Origin: DATHTS01 sp041940425
GTDB lineage: Bacteria; Acidobacteriota; Blastocatellia; Pyrinomonadales; Pyrinomonadaceae
DNA: 64,000 nt
Reading direction: 5' to 3'
Assembly: GCA_041940425.1 (NCBI GenBank)
Contig: JBGTSF010000018.1
Coordinates: 3,619-67,618, forward strand
This document shows, in pieces, positions 41,075 to 49,976 of the stretch. Under the pieces are notes generated by a model, which was given only the letters and a program-made list of their open reading frames with translations, did no database searches and had not been told where the DNA came from. The position numbers and the translations under genes were made by a program. The first letter of the stretch is position 1. Each line of letters opens with the position of its first letter.

Positions 41075-41635
41075 TTATTTGCTCTTTTTGAAATTGTATT
41101 GCAGGTGACGGGCGAGTTTTTTGGCTTCGATCTTTGCCAGACCGCTCGGTTTATAGCTGACCTGCGGCGCATATCCCGTGTTGCGCCACAAACGCGAACC
41201 GTTTTGATTTTCGAGCCAAGCCGTTACCGACCATTTCGGTTCGTAAAACCCATGTCCGAGGTGCGGATGTTTTTTCTTTTGTTCGCGGTCGTATTCGGCT
41301 TTTTTGCGAAAGGTGTCGTCGTCAATATAAATTTCGCCCCGCAAAACCGCGTCGGCTTTTTCGCGTTCGGAGGTCAAAGCAAAATCGTATTTGCCGAGCC
41401 AGCGGCGCAAGTCTTCGAGAAATTTCTGCCGTTCGAGATTATCCTTTTCGCAGGGAACGAAAACACTGCCGATCTCGCGCCCGCATGAAGAAAAAGTTAT
41501 CTTGAATGAATCTTCATCAACAAAAATAGTTTTTACATCCCGCAAACGATAGACCGCATCACTCTGCGCCGAAACCGGATTTTGGCAGATAAAAAAGAGC
41601 GCAAATAAAAACAATAGAAACGATAATTTTTGCAT
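41075..41635 (-). CDS. secreted protein of unknown function
   Basis: 186 residues: signal peptide (MQKLSFLLFLFALFFICQNPVSA), a beta-rich opening (YRLRDVKTIFVDEDSFKI) with two Cys, LRRWLGKYDFALTSEREKADAVLRGEIYID, and KWSVTAWLENQNGSRLWRN. The middle resembles lipoproteins that carry a short-term DNA or metal-binding beta fold, but no family is certain. ATG 41635 is chosen over an in-frame GTG four codons upstream because it starts the signal peptide directly. Confidence 0.6.
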   Translation of the reverse strand: MQKLSFLLFLFALFFICQNPVSAQSDAVYRLRDVKTIFVDEDSFKITFSSCGREIGSVFVPCEKDNLERQKFLEDLRRWLGKYDFALTSEREKADAVLRGEIYIDDDTFRKKAEYDREQKKKHPHLGHGFYEPKWSVTAWLENQNGSRLWRNTGYAPQVSYKPSGLAKIEAKKLARHLQYNFKKSK

Positions 41636-41695
41636 AAGATTTTTCACAAAAATTAAAATCCGTCGGATGCCGTATTTATTCCATAGCCGTTAATC

Positions 41696-41734
41696 AAAAA
41701 AGCGGACTAGACTTGTGTATCTCGCCCGCTTTTT
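41696..41734 (-). terminator. rho-independent terminator after the 41.75 kb gene
   Basis: AAAAAAGCGG pairs with CCGCTTTTT around a 20-base loop; a T run is present on the minus strand. It ends the transcript of the secreted-protein gene at 41750-42157. Confidence 0.75.
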
Positions 41735-41749
41735 ACAGATTCTTTGCCT

Positions 41750-42157
41750 TTATCTTTTCAGCACGACCTCGACTCTTTTTTCCGCTTTTTTCGGACCCGA
41801 ATTGTAGAGCTTGAAACTTCTTCCCGGAGAGTTTGCTTCCGAAAGATAATACTGCTCGTTGAAAACATTAAAAACCAAATTGAAGGTTTTTAATTCTTGA
41901 GCGGATGGTTTTGAAACTCCGCGGGCGATGATAGCGGCTTGTTTGCCGTCAGCCGAACGGATGATAAAATTGCCGGGATTGGACTGAAAAACGCCGAACG
42001 TTACCGAGTAATCCCCCGCCTTGAAAGATTTTTCACCGACGATAAAATCAAACGGAATAGTTATGTTGTATGACGAAACCCGTTTTGCCTGAATGAAACC
42101 GACCAGACCGATCATCAATCCGGCAAACACCAAAAATCGCGCGATTGTATTTTTCAT
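41750..42157 (-). CDS. secreted protein typical of Acidobacteriota
   Basis: 135 residues: signal peptide (MKNTIARFLVFAGLMIGLVGFIQA), then a single beta-rich domain (YNITIPFDFIVGEKSFKAGDYSV, FIIRSADGKQAAIIARG, FNLVFNVFNEQYYLSEA, RVEVVLKR). Small proteins of this pattern (IPFDFxVGxxxFxAGxYxV) are abundant in Acidobacteriota genomes and have no known role. It has its own terminator. Confidence 0.72.
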   Translation of the reverse strand: MKNTIARFLVFAGLMIGLVGFIQAKRVSSYNITIPFDFIVGEKSFKAGDYSVTFGVFQSNPGNFIIRSADGKQAAIIARGVSKPSAQELKTFNLVFNVFNEQYYLSEANSPGRSFKLYNSGPKKAEKRVEVVLKR

Positions 42158-42249
42158 AAGTTACAACTCCTAAATATATGAATTTTCTGCGAAAATTTTC
42201 GTCCGCATTTATTAACGCGCAAAAAGGACGGGAAAAGGTGTCAGCAGTC

Positions 42250-43809
42250 TTATTTTTGATTGAGAGATTTTATTTTTCGGGAAAGTTTCAGAAATCTTTT
42301 ATCATCGCGCAAAGAATCGAATTGCGGATCAGCCATCAGCCACGGCAGGCGAACGGCGCGCGTCTCGAAACCTTTTTCGAGCCATTCGAAAACCTTTTCC
42401 GTTTCGCCCAGACCGAGATAAATTTTCGCGTAATTGAGCGGCGAGATGTAATTTTCCTTTGCGGCTTCTTCCAGATTTTTGAGAATCAAAAGCGCGTTTT
42501 TTTTCTTATTCGATTCGGCTAAAATGCGTCCCAGGTCGGCGGCAACGAACGGGCGTTTGCCGCCGACCTGAATCGCGTTTTCGAGCGCGGAAACCGCTTC
42601 CGCGTATCGTTTCATCTGCGCGTAAGTGATGCCCAAAACCCAATGCGCCGAAAAATGATTCGGCTCGATCTCGATTGTCGTCCTCGCCTGCTGTTCCGCC
42701 TTTTCGTATTGGCGCGAGAGATAAAAAAGCCACGCGAGATTGGCGTTTATCACGGGAAGAAGCGGATCAATTTCCATCGAACGCGCGGTTTTTTCAAAGA
42801 CCTTATCGAATTCGCCGGCGGCGGCGAGATTGACCGCGTAGTATTGATAGACGGCGAGATAATTGGGATTGATCTCGATAGCGCGTTCGTAATATTTCCG
42901 CGCTTCCGCCCAATTCCAATCGAACGCGCCGAGCGTCGCGCCGTATGACGAATGCGTTTCGGCGAGCGTGTTGTCGAGTTCGATAGCTTTTGCCGAAAAT
43001 GCCCTGGCGCGTTCGCCCGCGTCCTTCGGCGGCATCGCTTCGTAAAACCCCAAGAGAACGTGATAATCCGCCAACCCCGAATAAGCGACCGCGTAATCGC
43101 TGTCGAGTTCGATTGCCTGTTTAAAATAACTGATCGCGCGTTTAAAACCGTCCGCCGTTTTTCTGTTCCACAGACGACCTTTCAGATAAAGCTCATACGC
43201 CTGAACATTATCCGTATAGCGTTTTCTCAAAACCGCTTTTTCGTTGCCGAGAAGTTTTACTTTGAGAACGTCAACGATCGAAAGAGCGATCTCTTCCTGA
43301 ATCTCGAAAACGTCTTCGAGTTGCCGGTCAAATCGTTCCGACCAGAGTTGATAACCGTCCGAAGCGTTGATAAGCTGCGCTGTAATTCGCAGGCGTTTTC
43401 CCGATTTGCGGACGCTTCCTTCGAGAACGGTTTTGACATTCAAAGTCTGTCCGATTGTCCGCACGTCGGTTTCCTTGCCTTTGAACGAAAAAGCGGAAGT
43501 CCGCGCCGCGACACGGATTTTATCCAATTTCATCAGCGCGTTAATGAGTTCTTCCGCCAAACCGTCGCAAAAATATTCGTTCTCCGCATCCGAACTGACA
43601 TTGTTAAAAGGCAGAATGGCAATCGAGGGAATGCCGGTTTCAAAACTTCTGACCGATCTTAATGAGAGAAGCTCCTCGACCGACGGGCTGTAAACGATGG
43701 TCGGCGAGTTTGAAATATATTCGTCCGTCACGAGATGCGAGCCGTCTTCGAGACAGAAATTGAGCGACTCGTCGGAATATGCTTGTTGACAGACAGGGCA
43801 ATATTTCAT
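42250..43809 (-). CDS. zinc-ribbon / TolB-like / TPR protein
   Basis: 519 residues. N-terminal half-ribbon MKYCPVCQQAYSDESLNFCLEDG, a TolB-N/FlgO-like domain (about 65-190: SIAILPFNNVSSDAENEYF, CDGLAEELINALMKLDKIRV, VLEGSVRKSGKRLRITAQLI, DGYQLWSERFDRQLEDVF) and at least eight tetratricopeptide repeats (220-500). This layout is usually seen behind CadC-type or adenylate-cyclase domains in signalling proteins; here the output domain is absent. It may assemble protein complexes in the cytoplasm. ATG 43809 starts the zinc motif. Confidence 0.8.
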   Translation of the reverse strand: MKYCPVCQQAYSDESLNFCLEDGSHLVTDEYISNSPTIVYSPSVEELLSLRSVRSFETGIPSIAILPFNNVSSDAENEYFCDGLAEELINALMKLDKIRVAARTSAFSFKGKETDVRTIGQTLNVKTVLEGSVRKSGKRLRITAQLINASDGYQLWSERFDRQLEDVFEIQEEIALSIVDVLKVKLLGNEKAVLRKRYTDNVQAYELYLKGRLWNRKTADGFKRAISYFKQAIELDSDYAVAYSGLADYHVLLGFYEAMPPKDAGERARAFSAKAIELDNTLAETHSSYGATLGAFDWNWAEARKYYERAIEINPNYLAVYQYYAVNLAAAGEFDKVFEKTARSMEIDPLLPVINANLAWLFYLSRQYEKAEQQARTTIEIEPNHFSAHWVLGITYAQMKRYAEAVSALENAIQVGGKRPFVAADLGRILAESNKKKNALLILKNLEEAAKENYISPLNYAKIYLGLGETEKVFEWLEKGFETRAVRLPWLMADPQFDSLRDDKRFLKLSRKIKSLNQK

Positions 43810-43909
43810 AAAAGACGGGGCTGATGTAATTATGCCACAAGCCGAAATTTTTTGACCGAATTTCGGCATCCTAAACTCAACTTGTTGTTTAATTTAATAT
43901 GTGGAAATT

Positions 43910-44557
43910 TTAGCCGGAATCCGAAATGAAATTTAGAAATACTACTTTTCGCTTTCCGCCGCTTTGAAGTTTTCTCGCCCAGGAAGTTTCAAACCGCGAC
44001 CATTCGGACAAATTTAAAAATCCTTTTTCCAAAAGCCGAAAGCCCGCCGCTTCGTATTTCGGAATCAAAGTATTTTGAAGATATTCGCCGGAAAGCTCGG
44101 GCAAATTCAATCTTTCGATTTCCGTCCGGTCGCGCTGTTCGTCAATGCCGATGACGATTTCCAAAAGACATTCGGGCGCGGAAATTCTCTTTAAAGATTG
44201 GAGAATATTTTTATCGCCCGAAGCAACCGCCGCGAGCAGACTGCCCCACGGGAAATGGATGTGAATCTCGTCCGCCGCCGCATTCAATTCTTCGGGCAAA
44301 TCTTCGATCGCCGCCTGAATAAACAGGACGTTAGGCAGACCGCCTTTCGACAATTTCCGTGTCGCCTTCATCGAGGTTTTCCTGAGCGGCGCGGCGTTCG
44401 CATCTATCCCGATAAAAAATTTGTTCGGATGCGCTGCGGCAGACCGATATACAAAGCGACCGTCGCCCGTCCCGATGTCCACGATCACGCCTTCGCCGGT
44501 ATGGTCGGATAAGTTTTCTAAATTCTTCCCGGTCGAGTTATCAGATGGTACTGCCAC
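43910..44557 (-). CDS. NpmA/KamB-like 16S rRNA (A1408) methyltransferase homologue
   Basis: 215 residues, SAM-dependent. Seen: VIVDIGTGDGRFVYRSA (SAM motif I), FFIGIDANAAPL, KGGLPNVLFIQAAIEDLPEEL, IHFPWGSLL with Trp104 and ETSWARKLQSGGKRK with Trp193. Every block lines up with NpmA and KamB, enzymes that methylate N1 of A1408 in 16S rRNA and give aminoglycoside resistance, including the two Trp residues that clamp the flipped base. GTG 44557 is the start. It lies 47 bases after moxR on the same strand, probably the last gene of that operon. Resistance is inferred, not shown; a housekeeping rRNA role is also possible. Confidence 0.8.
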   Translation of the reverse strand: MAVPSDNSTGKNLENLSDHTGEGVIVDIGTGDGRFVYRSAAAHPNKFFIGIDANAAPLRKTSMKATRKLSKGGLPNVLFIQAAIEDLPEELNAAADEIHIHFPWGSLLAAVASGDKNILQSLKRISAPECLLEIVIGIDEQRDRTEIERLNLPELSGEYLQNTLIPKYEAAGFRLLEKGFLNLSEWSRFETSWARKLQSGGKRKVVFLNFISDSG

Positions 44558-44604
44558 GAATTGCTTTGATCATAAATTTTTTCTCCGAAGAAAATTATAA
44601 CTTT

Positions 44605-45558
44605 TTAGCGCGGAACTTCAACCGTTTTCAGAATATCGGAAATTACCGCATCGTTTGTCGCGCCGTCGAGTTCGGCTTCGGCTCTGAGAGCAAGGCGATG
44701 GCGCAGAACGGGAAGAGCGACATCGCGCACATCGTCGGGCGTTGAAAAATCGCGCCCGCGAATCGCGGCGAGAGCCTTTGAACACAAAAGCAAAGCGACC
44801 GAAGCGCGCGGGCTTGCGCCGTAGAGAATCGTCGGATGCGTGCGCGTTTTGTGAACGATGTCAACAATGTATTTCTGCACGCCCGGTTCGGTTTTCATCT
44901 GTTTTACTTCACTGCGGCAGTTTGGAATCGCATTCTGGTCGGGCAGAGGCTGAATGTCAATTTCTTCCAAATTATGCGAATTAAATCCGCTGTCCCAACG
45001 TGCGACGATTTCCTGTTCGGCTTCGAGCGATGGATAATCAATCAAAATTTTCAGTAAGAATCTGTCTAATTGCGCTTCCGGCAGAGGATAAGTTCCTTCG
45101 TATTCGATCGGATTTTCCGTCGCCAGCACGGTAAAAAGCGGCGAGAGTTTATAGCGTTTGCCGTCAATCGTCGCCTGCCGCTCTTCCATCGCTTCGAGCA
45201 GAGCGGCTTGCGTTTTCGGCGGCGTGCGGTTAATCTCGTCCGCCAATAAAATGTCGGTAAAGATCGGTCCCGGACGAAGCGAAAATTCCGATTTCTGCAT
45301 ATTGAAAACATTCGTTCCCGTGATGTCCGAAGGCATCAGGTCGGGCGTAAATTGAATACGCGAAAACCGCGCGCCGACGATCCGCGCCAGCGTTTTGACC
45401 GTCAGAGTTTTCGCCGTGCCGGGAACGCCTTCGAGTAGCGCGTGTCCTTCGGCGAGAACGGCAACGAGAATCTGTTCGATAACTTCGTCCTGTCCGACAA
45501 CGACTTTGCGAAGCTCATTCAAAATATGCGCGATGGTTTGCGGAGTATGATTTAGCAT
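44605..45558 (-). CDS. moxR: MoxR-family AAA+ ATPase
   Basis: 317 residues. Seen: VVGQDEVIEQILVAVLAEGHALLEGVPGTAKT (Walker A, quoted in part LLEGVPGTAKT), LMPSDITGTNVFN, Walker B ILLADEINRTPPKTQAALLEAMEE (in part LLADEINRTPPK), sensor 1 VLATENPIEYEGTYPLPEAQLDRF and the C-terminal lid with ILYGASPRASVALL. MoxR ATPases act as chaperones for metal insertion or complex assembly, typically with DUF58 and DUF4129 partners. Here DUF4129 and DUF4350 genes lie upstream but no DUF58 gene is seen. Confidence 0.92.
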   Translation of the reverse strand: MLNHTPQTIAHILNELRKVVVGQDEVIEQILVAVLAEGHALLEGVPGTAKTLTVKTLARIVGARFSRIQFTPDLMPSDITGTNVFNMQKSEFSLRPGPIFTDILLADEINRTPPKTQAALLEAMEERQATIDGKRYKLSPLFTVLATENPIEYEGTYPLPEAQLDRFLLKILIDYPSLEAEQEIVARWDSGFNSHNLEEIDIQPLPDQNAIPNCRSEVKQMKTEPGVQKYIVDIVHKTRTHPTILYGASPRASVALLLCSKALAAIRGRDFSTPDDVRDVALPVLRHRLALRAEAELDGATNDAVISDILKTVEVPR

Positions 45559-45588
45559 TAAATTTTAAGTAATAATTTTATAAGCAAA

Positions 45589-46197
45589 TTAGTTTCTGGG
45601 TTTAAATCCGGTAAAGGTTTTTCTAATAACGAAAACATCTTCTTTCGCGCTTTGCATTTTTGCATCTTCTTTTTTATCAAGATTAAACGTCAAAGTAATC
45701 TTCAGTCCTTGAGCGCAAAGATCGTTTCCCATGAAACTTCCCGTATCGAAACAACTCCCGATATCAAAACGTAACAAAGAGCCTTTCGGAAGAATTTTTT
45801 TATTTATCAAGTTTTTCCGTTCTTCGCGTCTCGCGTCCGTATAATTGGCTCCGTCGTTGTGCGAATCAAAATCAATCAAAGACGCAATCACTTCGTTTTC
45901 GGTTAAGTCGGGAAACTCATTAAAATGCGGATAACAGCGCATTTCTTCATTGAATTTTTTCACGGCGTTTTCAATCGGCACTTCTACCGAATAACCATAC
46001 GTTTCACGATTTTGTCTCGCTTTGATTTCATTCCAACTGACAGACGGATCGTCGTAACCTTTAAACCAGCACGGATTTTTCGACGGCGTAAGCGACGGTT
46101 CGGCAAATACGGTTTGATTGAGATAGTAAATTATTACGACACCGGAGAAAATCGTAAACAAAAATACAGATAAATAAATTAACTTCGACTTATTCAT
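45589..46197 (-). CDS. membrane-anchored protein of unknown function
   Basis: 202 residues: one N-terminal membrane helix (LIYLSVFLFTIFSGVVIIYYL) and an outside domain with four Cys (NPCWFKGYDD, MRCYPHFNEF, GSCFDTGSF, NDLCAQG) that could form two disulfides, plus FDSHNDGANYTDARREERKNLI. The start at 46197 is decided by GGAG placed six bases upstream; an earlier ATG lies inside that ribosome site. Not a usual member of MoxR operons; possibly acquired. Confidence 0.6.
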   Translation of the reverse strand: MNKSKLIYLSVFLFTIFSGVVIIYYLNQTVFAEPSLTPSKNPCWFKGYDDPSVSWNEIKARQNRETYGYSVEVPIENAVKKFNEEMRCYPHFNEFPDLTENEVIASLIDFDSHNDGANYTDARREERKNLINKKILPKGSLLRFDIGSCFDTGSFMGNDLCAQGLKITLTFNLDKKEDAKMQSAKEDVFVIRKTFTGFKPRN

Positions 46198-46225
46198 TTT
46201 TGTCTCCATATTCTACAAAACCAAT

Positions 46226-46978
46226 TTACAGAAAATCGAAAATCGTTTTTATTGCCAAGATAAAAACCGTTCCTAAGAAGATTCGTTTGATCCAAACGTC
46301 GTTTAGTTTTGTTACCGTTTTTGCGCCGACATAAGCGGCAATAAACATTGTAACGGCTAGGATAAGTCCTAATTTGTAATCAATCAAATTCTGCCAAGCG
46401 AAAATTATCGTGGCAATCATTGAAGAAAAAACATTGATAAATTTTGTCGAAGCGATTGATTCGGTAAAGGTCATTCCGAAAAACGCTACATAGACGGCGG
46501 TCAAAACCGTTACATAACCGCCGCTGTAAAGCCCGCCGTAGATTCCCAGAAGAAACGTCAGAATGTAAGTCAAAACGACGGCTCGCGGCGAAATTTCGGC
46601 GACCGCCGCAATTCCCGCATCGCGTTTTAAAAGCGTGAACAGCGCGACGGCGATCATTGCCGCCGAAACGATTATTTTGATGCCCGCGTTCGTAATCAAT
46701 CCGACGAGCAATGCGCCGATTGCCGAACTTATCAATGTCAAACCAACGAGCGGCGCGATTTTCTTTTTGTCAATAATTCCCTGCCGCAAAAAAGGAATCG
46801 TCGCGCCGATGTTCATAAACGTCAAACCGAACATATTCGTCGCCACGGCGGTTTTCGCGTCAATCCCGAACTGGAACATCACGGGAACGGTAACGAGCGA
46901 ATTGCTTCCCGTGACGACACCGACCATGCTTGTCAGAGCAAACAGTAAAATCAAAATGATCCATGCGGAAACCGCCAT
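46226..46978 (-). CDS. TauE/SafE-family membrane transporter
   Basis: 250 residues with about eight membrane helices and the duplicated family motif (VTGSNSLVTVPVMFQFGIDAKTAVATNMFGLTFMNIGA, quoted in part: VTGSNSLVTVPVMF and AVATNMFGLTFMN; second half YGGLYSGGYVTVLTAVYVAF, STKFINVFSSMIATIIF). TauE/SafE proteins export sulfite, sulfoacetate or other small organic anions. The start overlaps the DUF4350 stop by one base (TAATG), so it belongs to this operon; its substrate is unknown. Confidence 0.88.
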   Translation of the reverse strand: MAVSAWIILILLFALTSMVGVVTGSNSLVTVPVMFQFGIDAKTAVATNMFGLTFMNIGATIPFLRQGIIDKKKIAPLVGLTLISSAIGALLVGLITNAGIKIIVSAAMIAVALFTLLKRDAGIAAVAEISPRAVVLTYILTFLLGIYGGLYSGGYVTVLTAVYVAFFGMTFTESIASTKFINVFSSMIATIIFAWQNLIDYKLGLILAVTMFIAAYVGAKTVTKLNDVWIKRIFLGTVFILAIKTIFDFL

Positions 46979-48456
46979 TATATTTTTCTTCCCGTTCGCC
47001 TCAAGCCCAGATTTTCCTCGATCCCGCGTAAATCGCTTGTTAATTTCAAAACCGTTTTTTTATTCGTCGGTTCGCCGTGCATGATGTCTTCGCATTTCCG
47101 CATCAGGTTGTAAATTTCGAGTTCGTCGCGCTCCAATCTTTCCGACAGAAGCCGGGCGAAATCTTTGCGCGAAGTGCTTTGATTGTCAACTCCGAGAAGA
47201 CGCGACACGCGGCGGCGAAAATCCGTGTAAATATTTTCGATGGCGAGATCGTAGCCTTTCGTTCTCTGCTGAAGCTGTGCCATCGCCGCGACGTATTCGA
47301 GTTTTGAAAGCCGGTCGGGTTCGTCAAGCGGAAGCGGGCGGGCAAAGCGGCGGCTCTGGCTGAAAAAAATGAGCGCGACGAGCAGAACGATCTGTCCGAG
47401 AATCGGCAAAACCGGCGTTCCCGCAAAATACTGCAACAGACGGTTGTCGTTCACGCCGAAGCCCTGATGATATTCGTCAAAGGCGATGATGCCGCCCGTC
47501 GAAGCGACGATATTGATGCCGATCTGCGAATTGTCAACCAGATTTATCCCGCCGTTTGAAACGATAAACGGGTCGGTTAGAAAAATTATTCTGCCCGAAC
47601 CGAACGGCGCGTCAACCAGTATGTTTTTTTCGCCGTTTGAAAGATGAACTACGGGAGCGATGTGCGACGGATTGGCGGACGGTTCTTCGTCTTCCGCGTC
47701 GCCAGCTTCGCTTTCGTTTTCGGCGGCGGGTTTGGGCGGCGGCGGTTGTGTCAGACGAAACAGGCTGTCGTCCTGATCGTTTTCGTTTTCAAAATTCGAA
47801 TTTGTATTTACGCTGAACCCCGTGTCTTTTTCGATCAGTTCCGGGTGCGTGTTGAATTTCGGGAGATTTACTTCCGCATCGGCGAATCGTTCGAAATTGA
47901 CCGTTCCGGCAAAACGCGACGGCTGGACGGCGTTTATTCCGCTCGTAAAAATGCTCGGCTGGACGGGTTTCGCGGCGGTCGTTTTGTCGGTCATCTGATT
48001 CGGATTTGCCGGATCAATCTCGAACGATAAAGCGTCGGACGGAAAGACAAGCGACAAACGCCAGTTGGCTGTCGTCGCGGTCAATTCCTGCGGCGGTTCG
48101 CGGTCAATCAAAACCAAAATCCCGCCGCTCGCCGTCCAATCGAGAATCTGTTTGGCTTCCGTTTCATCAATCTCGCGGCGCGTTTTGCCGATAATGACAA
48201 AAACGGACGGAGCGTTTTGACCGTAATTTAAAAGCTGGGACGGCGGTTCCTGCCAGCGCGTAACTCTGCGCCCGGTTTCCGAAAGAAGATCGTAAAAAGC
48301 GCGCGTGCCGGTCGCGCCCGTATTATATGTCGAACGGTTCGGTCTGACCTCGTTATCGGCTTCTTCTTCTCTCTGCACATACGAAATCGCGTTCAGCACG
48401 ACGAGCAGAACAATGACGATAATTACGCCGAAAAATATGAGCAGTTTTTGCTTCAT
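46978..48456 (-). CDS. DUF4350 membrane protein
   Basis: 492 residues: N-terminal membrane helix (LIFFGVIIVIVLLVVLNAISYV), the DUF4350 domain with NRSTYNTGATGTRAFYDLLSETGRRVTRW, FVIIGKTRREIDETEAKQILDWTASGGILVLIDRE (in part LDWTASGGILVLIDRE), an Asn/Glu-rich insert (about 215-270), FGSGRIIFLTDPFIVSN, IAFDEYHQGFG, a second membrane helix (VLPILGQIVLLVALIFFSQS) and a cytoplasmic helical tail. DUF4350 proteins travel with MoxR, DUF58 and DUF4129 and resemble GldG-type intracellular-matrix proteins. Upstream neighbour is the four-helix-bundle cassette. Confidence 0.85.
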   Translation of the reverse strand: MKQKLLIFFGVIIVIVLLVVLNAISYVQREEEADNEVRPNRSTYNTGATGTRAFYDLLSETGRRVTRWQEPPSQLLNYGQNAPSVFVIIGKTRREIDETEAKQILDWTASGGILVLIDREPPQELTATTANWRLSLVFPSDALSFEIDPANPNQMTDKTTAAKPVQPSIFTSGINAVQPSRFAGTVNFERFADAEVNLPKFNTHPELIEKDTGFSVNTNSNFENENDQDDSLFRLTQPPPPKPAAENESEAGDAEDEEPSANPSHIAPVVHLSNGEKNILVDAPFGSGRIIFLTDPFIVSNGGINLVDNSQIGINIVASTGGIIAFDEYHQGFGVNDNRLLQYFAGTPVLPILGQIVLLVALIFFSQSRRFARPLPLDEPDRLSKLEYVAAMAQLQQRTKGYDLAIENIYTDFRRRVSRLLGVDNQSTSRKDFARLLSERLERDELEIYNLMRKCEDIMHGEPTNKKTVLKLTSDLRGIEENLGLRRTGRKI

Positions 48457-48468
48457 TACTTTTATAAA

Positions 48469-48933
48469 AAGTAGGCAGCGGCACTAGGCAGTAAGCAGTT
48501 TGCCGCTCTATCTCGGAAGAAATTTTTCGGGATGCAAAATCATATTTCCAAGCATTCGTCCTACTTCTTCATATCCTTTTATTAATCTTTCGTGATCTTG
48601 CACCGAAAGATACCCGCAGTCTTCAGCAAAATCCAACCATAGAGTTGTTTCCGTAGCTTCACCGTCCGCATCCGACATTTTATTGACGAAAGCCTTCGGA
48701 TATTGCCGCTTTCGATAGCTCTCGGCAATATTAGCCGGAACGCTTCTTGATGAACGGCGAATTTGATCGGTTAAAGAATATCTTTCCTCCGCCGGAAAAT
48801 TTTTCGACAAACGAAATATTTCCATCGCCAATTCATAAGACAATTGAAAGACTCTCAGACTTTTATATCCTCTCGATTCAGACATAACAAAATCTAAACT
48901 GCCTACTGCCTACTGCCGCCGCCTACTGTCTTC
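48469..48933. repeat. inverted GGCAGTA heptamer repeats flanking a gene cassette
   Basis: Left arm 48469-48498 (aagtaggcagcggcactagg...) and right arm 48897-48933 (aaactgcctactgcctactg...) are inverted copies built from a GGCAGTA word. They frame the four-helix-bundle gene, and the right arm supplies the end of the DUF4129 gene. Confidence 0.75.
48508..48885 (-). CDS. four-helix-bundle protein (23S rRNA intervening-sequence type)
   Basis: 125 residues of the S23/Avd-like four-helix-bundle family. Seen: SLRVFQLSYELAMEIFRLSKNFPAEERYSLTDQIRRSSRSVPANIAESY (quoted in part: YSLTDQIRRSSRSVPANIAE), the family hallmark, then helical ATETTLWLDFAEDCGYL and YEEVGRMLGNMI. Members occur inside 23S rRNA genes, near diversity-generating retroelements and as scattered single genes; their role is unclear. 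It breaks an otherwise continuous operon between the DUF4129 and DUF4350 genes and is flanked by inverted repeats, so it looks like an inserted cassette. Confidence 0.9.
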   Translation of the reverse strand: MSESRGYKSLRVFQLSYELAMEIFRLSKNFPAEERYSLTDQIRRSSRSVPANIAESYRKRQYPKAFVNKMSDADGEATETTLWLDFAEDCGYLSVQDHERLIKGYEEVGRMLGNMILHPEKFLPR

Positions 48934-49970
48934 CGGTAATCTTCTTTAAATTCATTCCAATCTTTTTCATCGGCTTCCTGAAAACCATACCAATGACGCT
49001 CGAAATTATTCGTCAGTCCGTTCATATTTTGATAAAGTTCGCGGCGTTTGCGAACGTCGCGCAGATAATCGCGGTTGGTTTTGTTCTTTGACAAGCCGAT
49101 CACTTTGCGGTCGGCAAGTTCGCACAAAAGCGCGATGTAGCCTTTGCGGATCGCGCCGCGCAGGTCGCCTTCGCGCGCCAGATTTTCGGCTTGATTGAAA
49201 AGATTGCCGGATGTTTCGTCCGCCGCGATCTTTTCGCCCAAAATGACGCGCTCTTCTTTTTCCTTGCGCTCGCGGTTTTTGATGCGGGCGGCGATAAACG
49301 GCGCGAATTTGTAGATCAAAAATCCGAGCAAACCGATAACCAATGCGTAGAGCAGAATCTGCAGAAAAAACGGTATCGCCTGAAATCCGGTCGGTTCTTT
49401 CAGCACCGGCGGTTCGGGTTCGGGGAAAAGGCTTTTCAGCCATTCTCTGAATCTTCGCAGGGCGCGGGCGACCGCGCTTTCTCCCTGCTCTTCGGGGCGC
49501 GCGTATTCTTCGCGTTTGAGAATCTCGGCGAGTTTTTGTTTTTCCTCGTCCTTGGTTCGGTTTCCGGCGGTCGCGTTTTCGAGTTCAATGATCTTCTGCT
49601 CGACGGCATCGAGACGCTCGTAAATTTCAGCTAATATCTGACGGCGTTCGGGCGCGTCCGGTTTCAAATCTTTATAGCTGGCAAATTTATTTAGAAGCCA
49701 TTCGTTGTCGGTTTCGACGCTTCCGCCCTGCCATTCGATCTTTTGCTTCGGCGGAAAAAGTCCGGGCAGTTCTTCGTAAACTTCGGCGATAAAATTTTCT
49801 TTTTCTTCATCCGTCCAATCGTCTTCGGGAGCAAGCAATTTATTTAAATCTTCCTTCAGATGACCGATGTTTTCGCGGTATTCGCTCAAGGTCGCGCCCA
49901 TCGCGGCAAAGGAAAATAAAAGTAGCGAGATAAGAATTTTGAGAATGAATTTTACGAAAATTTTATTCAT
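48903..49970 (-). CDS. DUF4129-domain membrane protein
   Basis: 355 residues: signal or membrane helix (ILISLLLFSFAAMGATLS), a long helical outside region (about 25-170), a membrane helix (FFLQILLYALVIGLLGFLIYKFAPFI, about 200-225) and the C-terminal DUF4129 part (LAREGDLRGAIRKGYIALLCELADRKVI in parts: GDLRGAIRKGYIALLCELAD; FERHWYGFQEADEKDWNEF). It is often the transglutaminase-like partner C-terminus in MoxR clusters. The last residues (VGGGSRQ) and stop arise from the flanking heptamer repeat. Seven bases separate it from the membrane protein upstream. Confidence 0.8.
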   Translation of the reverse strand: MNKIFVKFILKILISLLLFSFAAMGATLSEYRENIGHLKEDLNKLLAPEDDWTDEEKENFIAEVYEELPGLFPPKQKIEWQGGSVETDNEWLLNKFASYKDLKPDAPERRQILAEIYERLDAVEQKIIELENATAGNRTKDEEKQKLAEILKREEYARPEEQGESAVARALRRFREWLKSLFPEPEPPVLKEPTGFQAIPFFLQILLYALVIGLLGFLIYKFAPFIAARIKNRERKEKEERVILGEKIAADETSGNLFNQAENLAREGDLRGAIRKGYIALLCELADRKVIGLSKNKTNRDYLRDVRKRRELYQNMNGLTNNFERHWYGFQEADEKDWNEFKEDYRKTVGGGSRQ

Positions 49971-49976
49971 TGCCGT

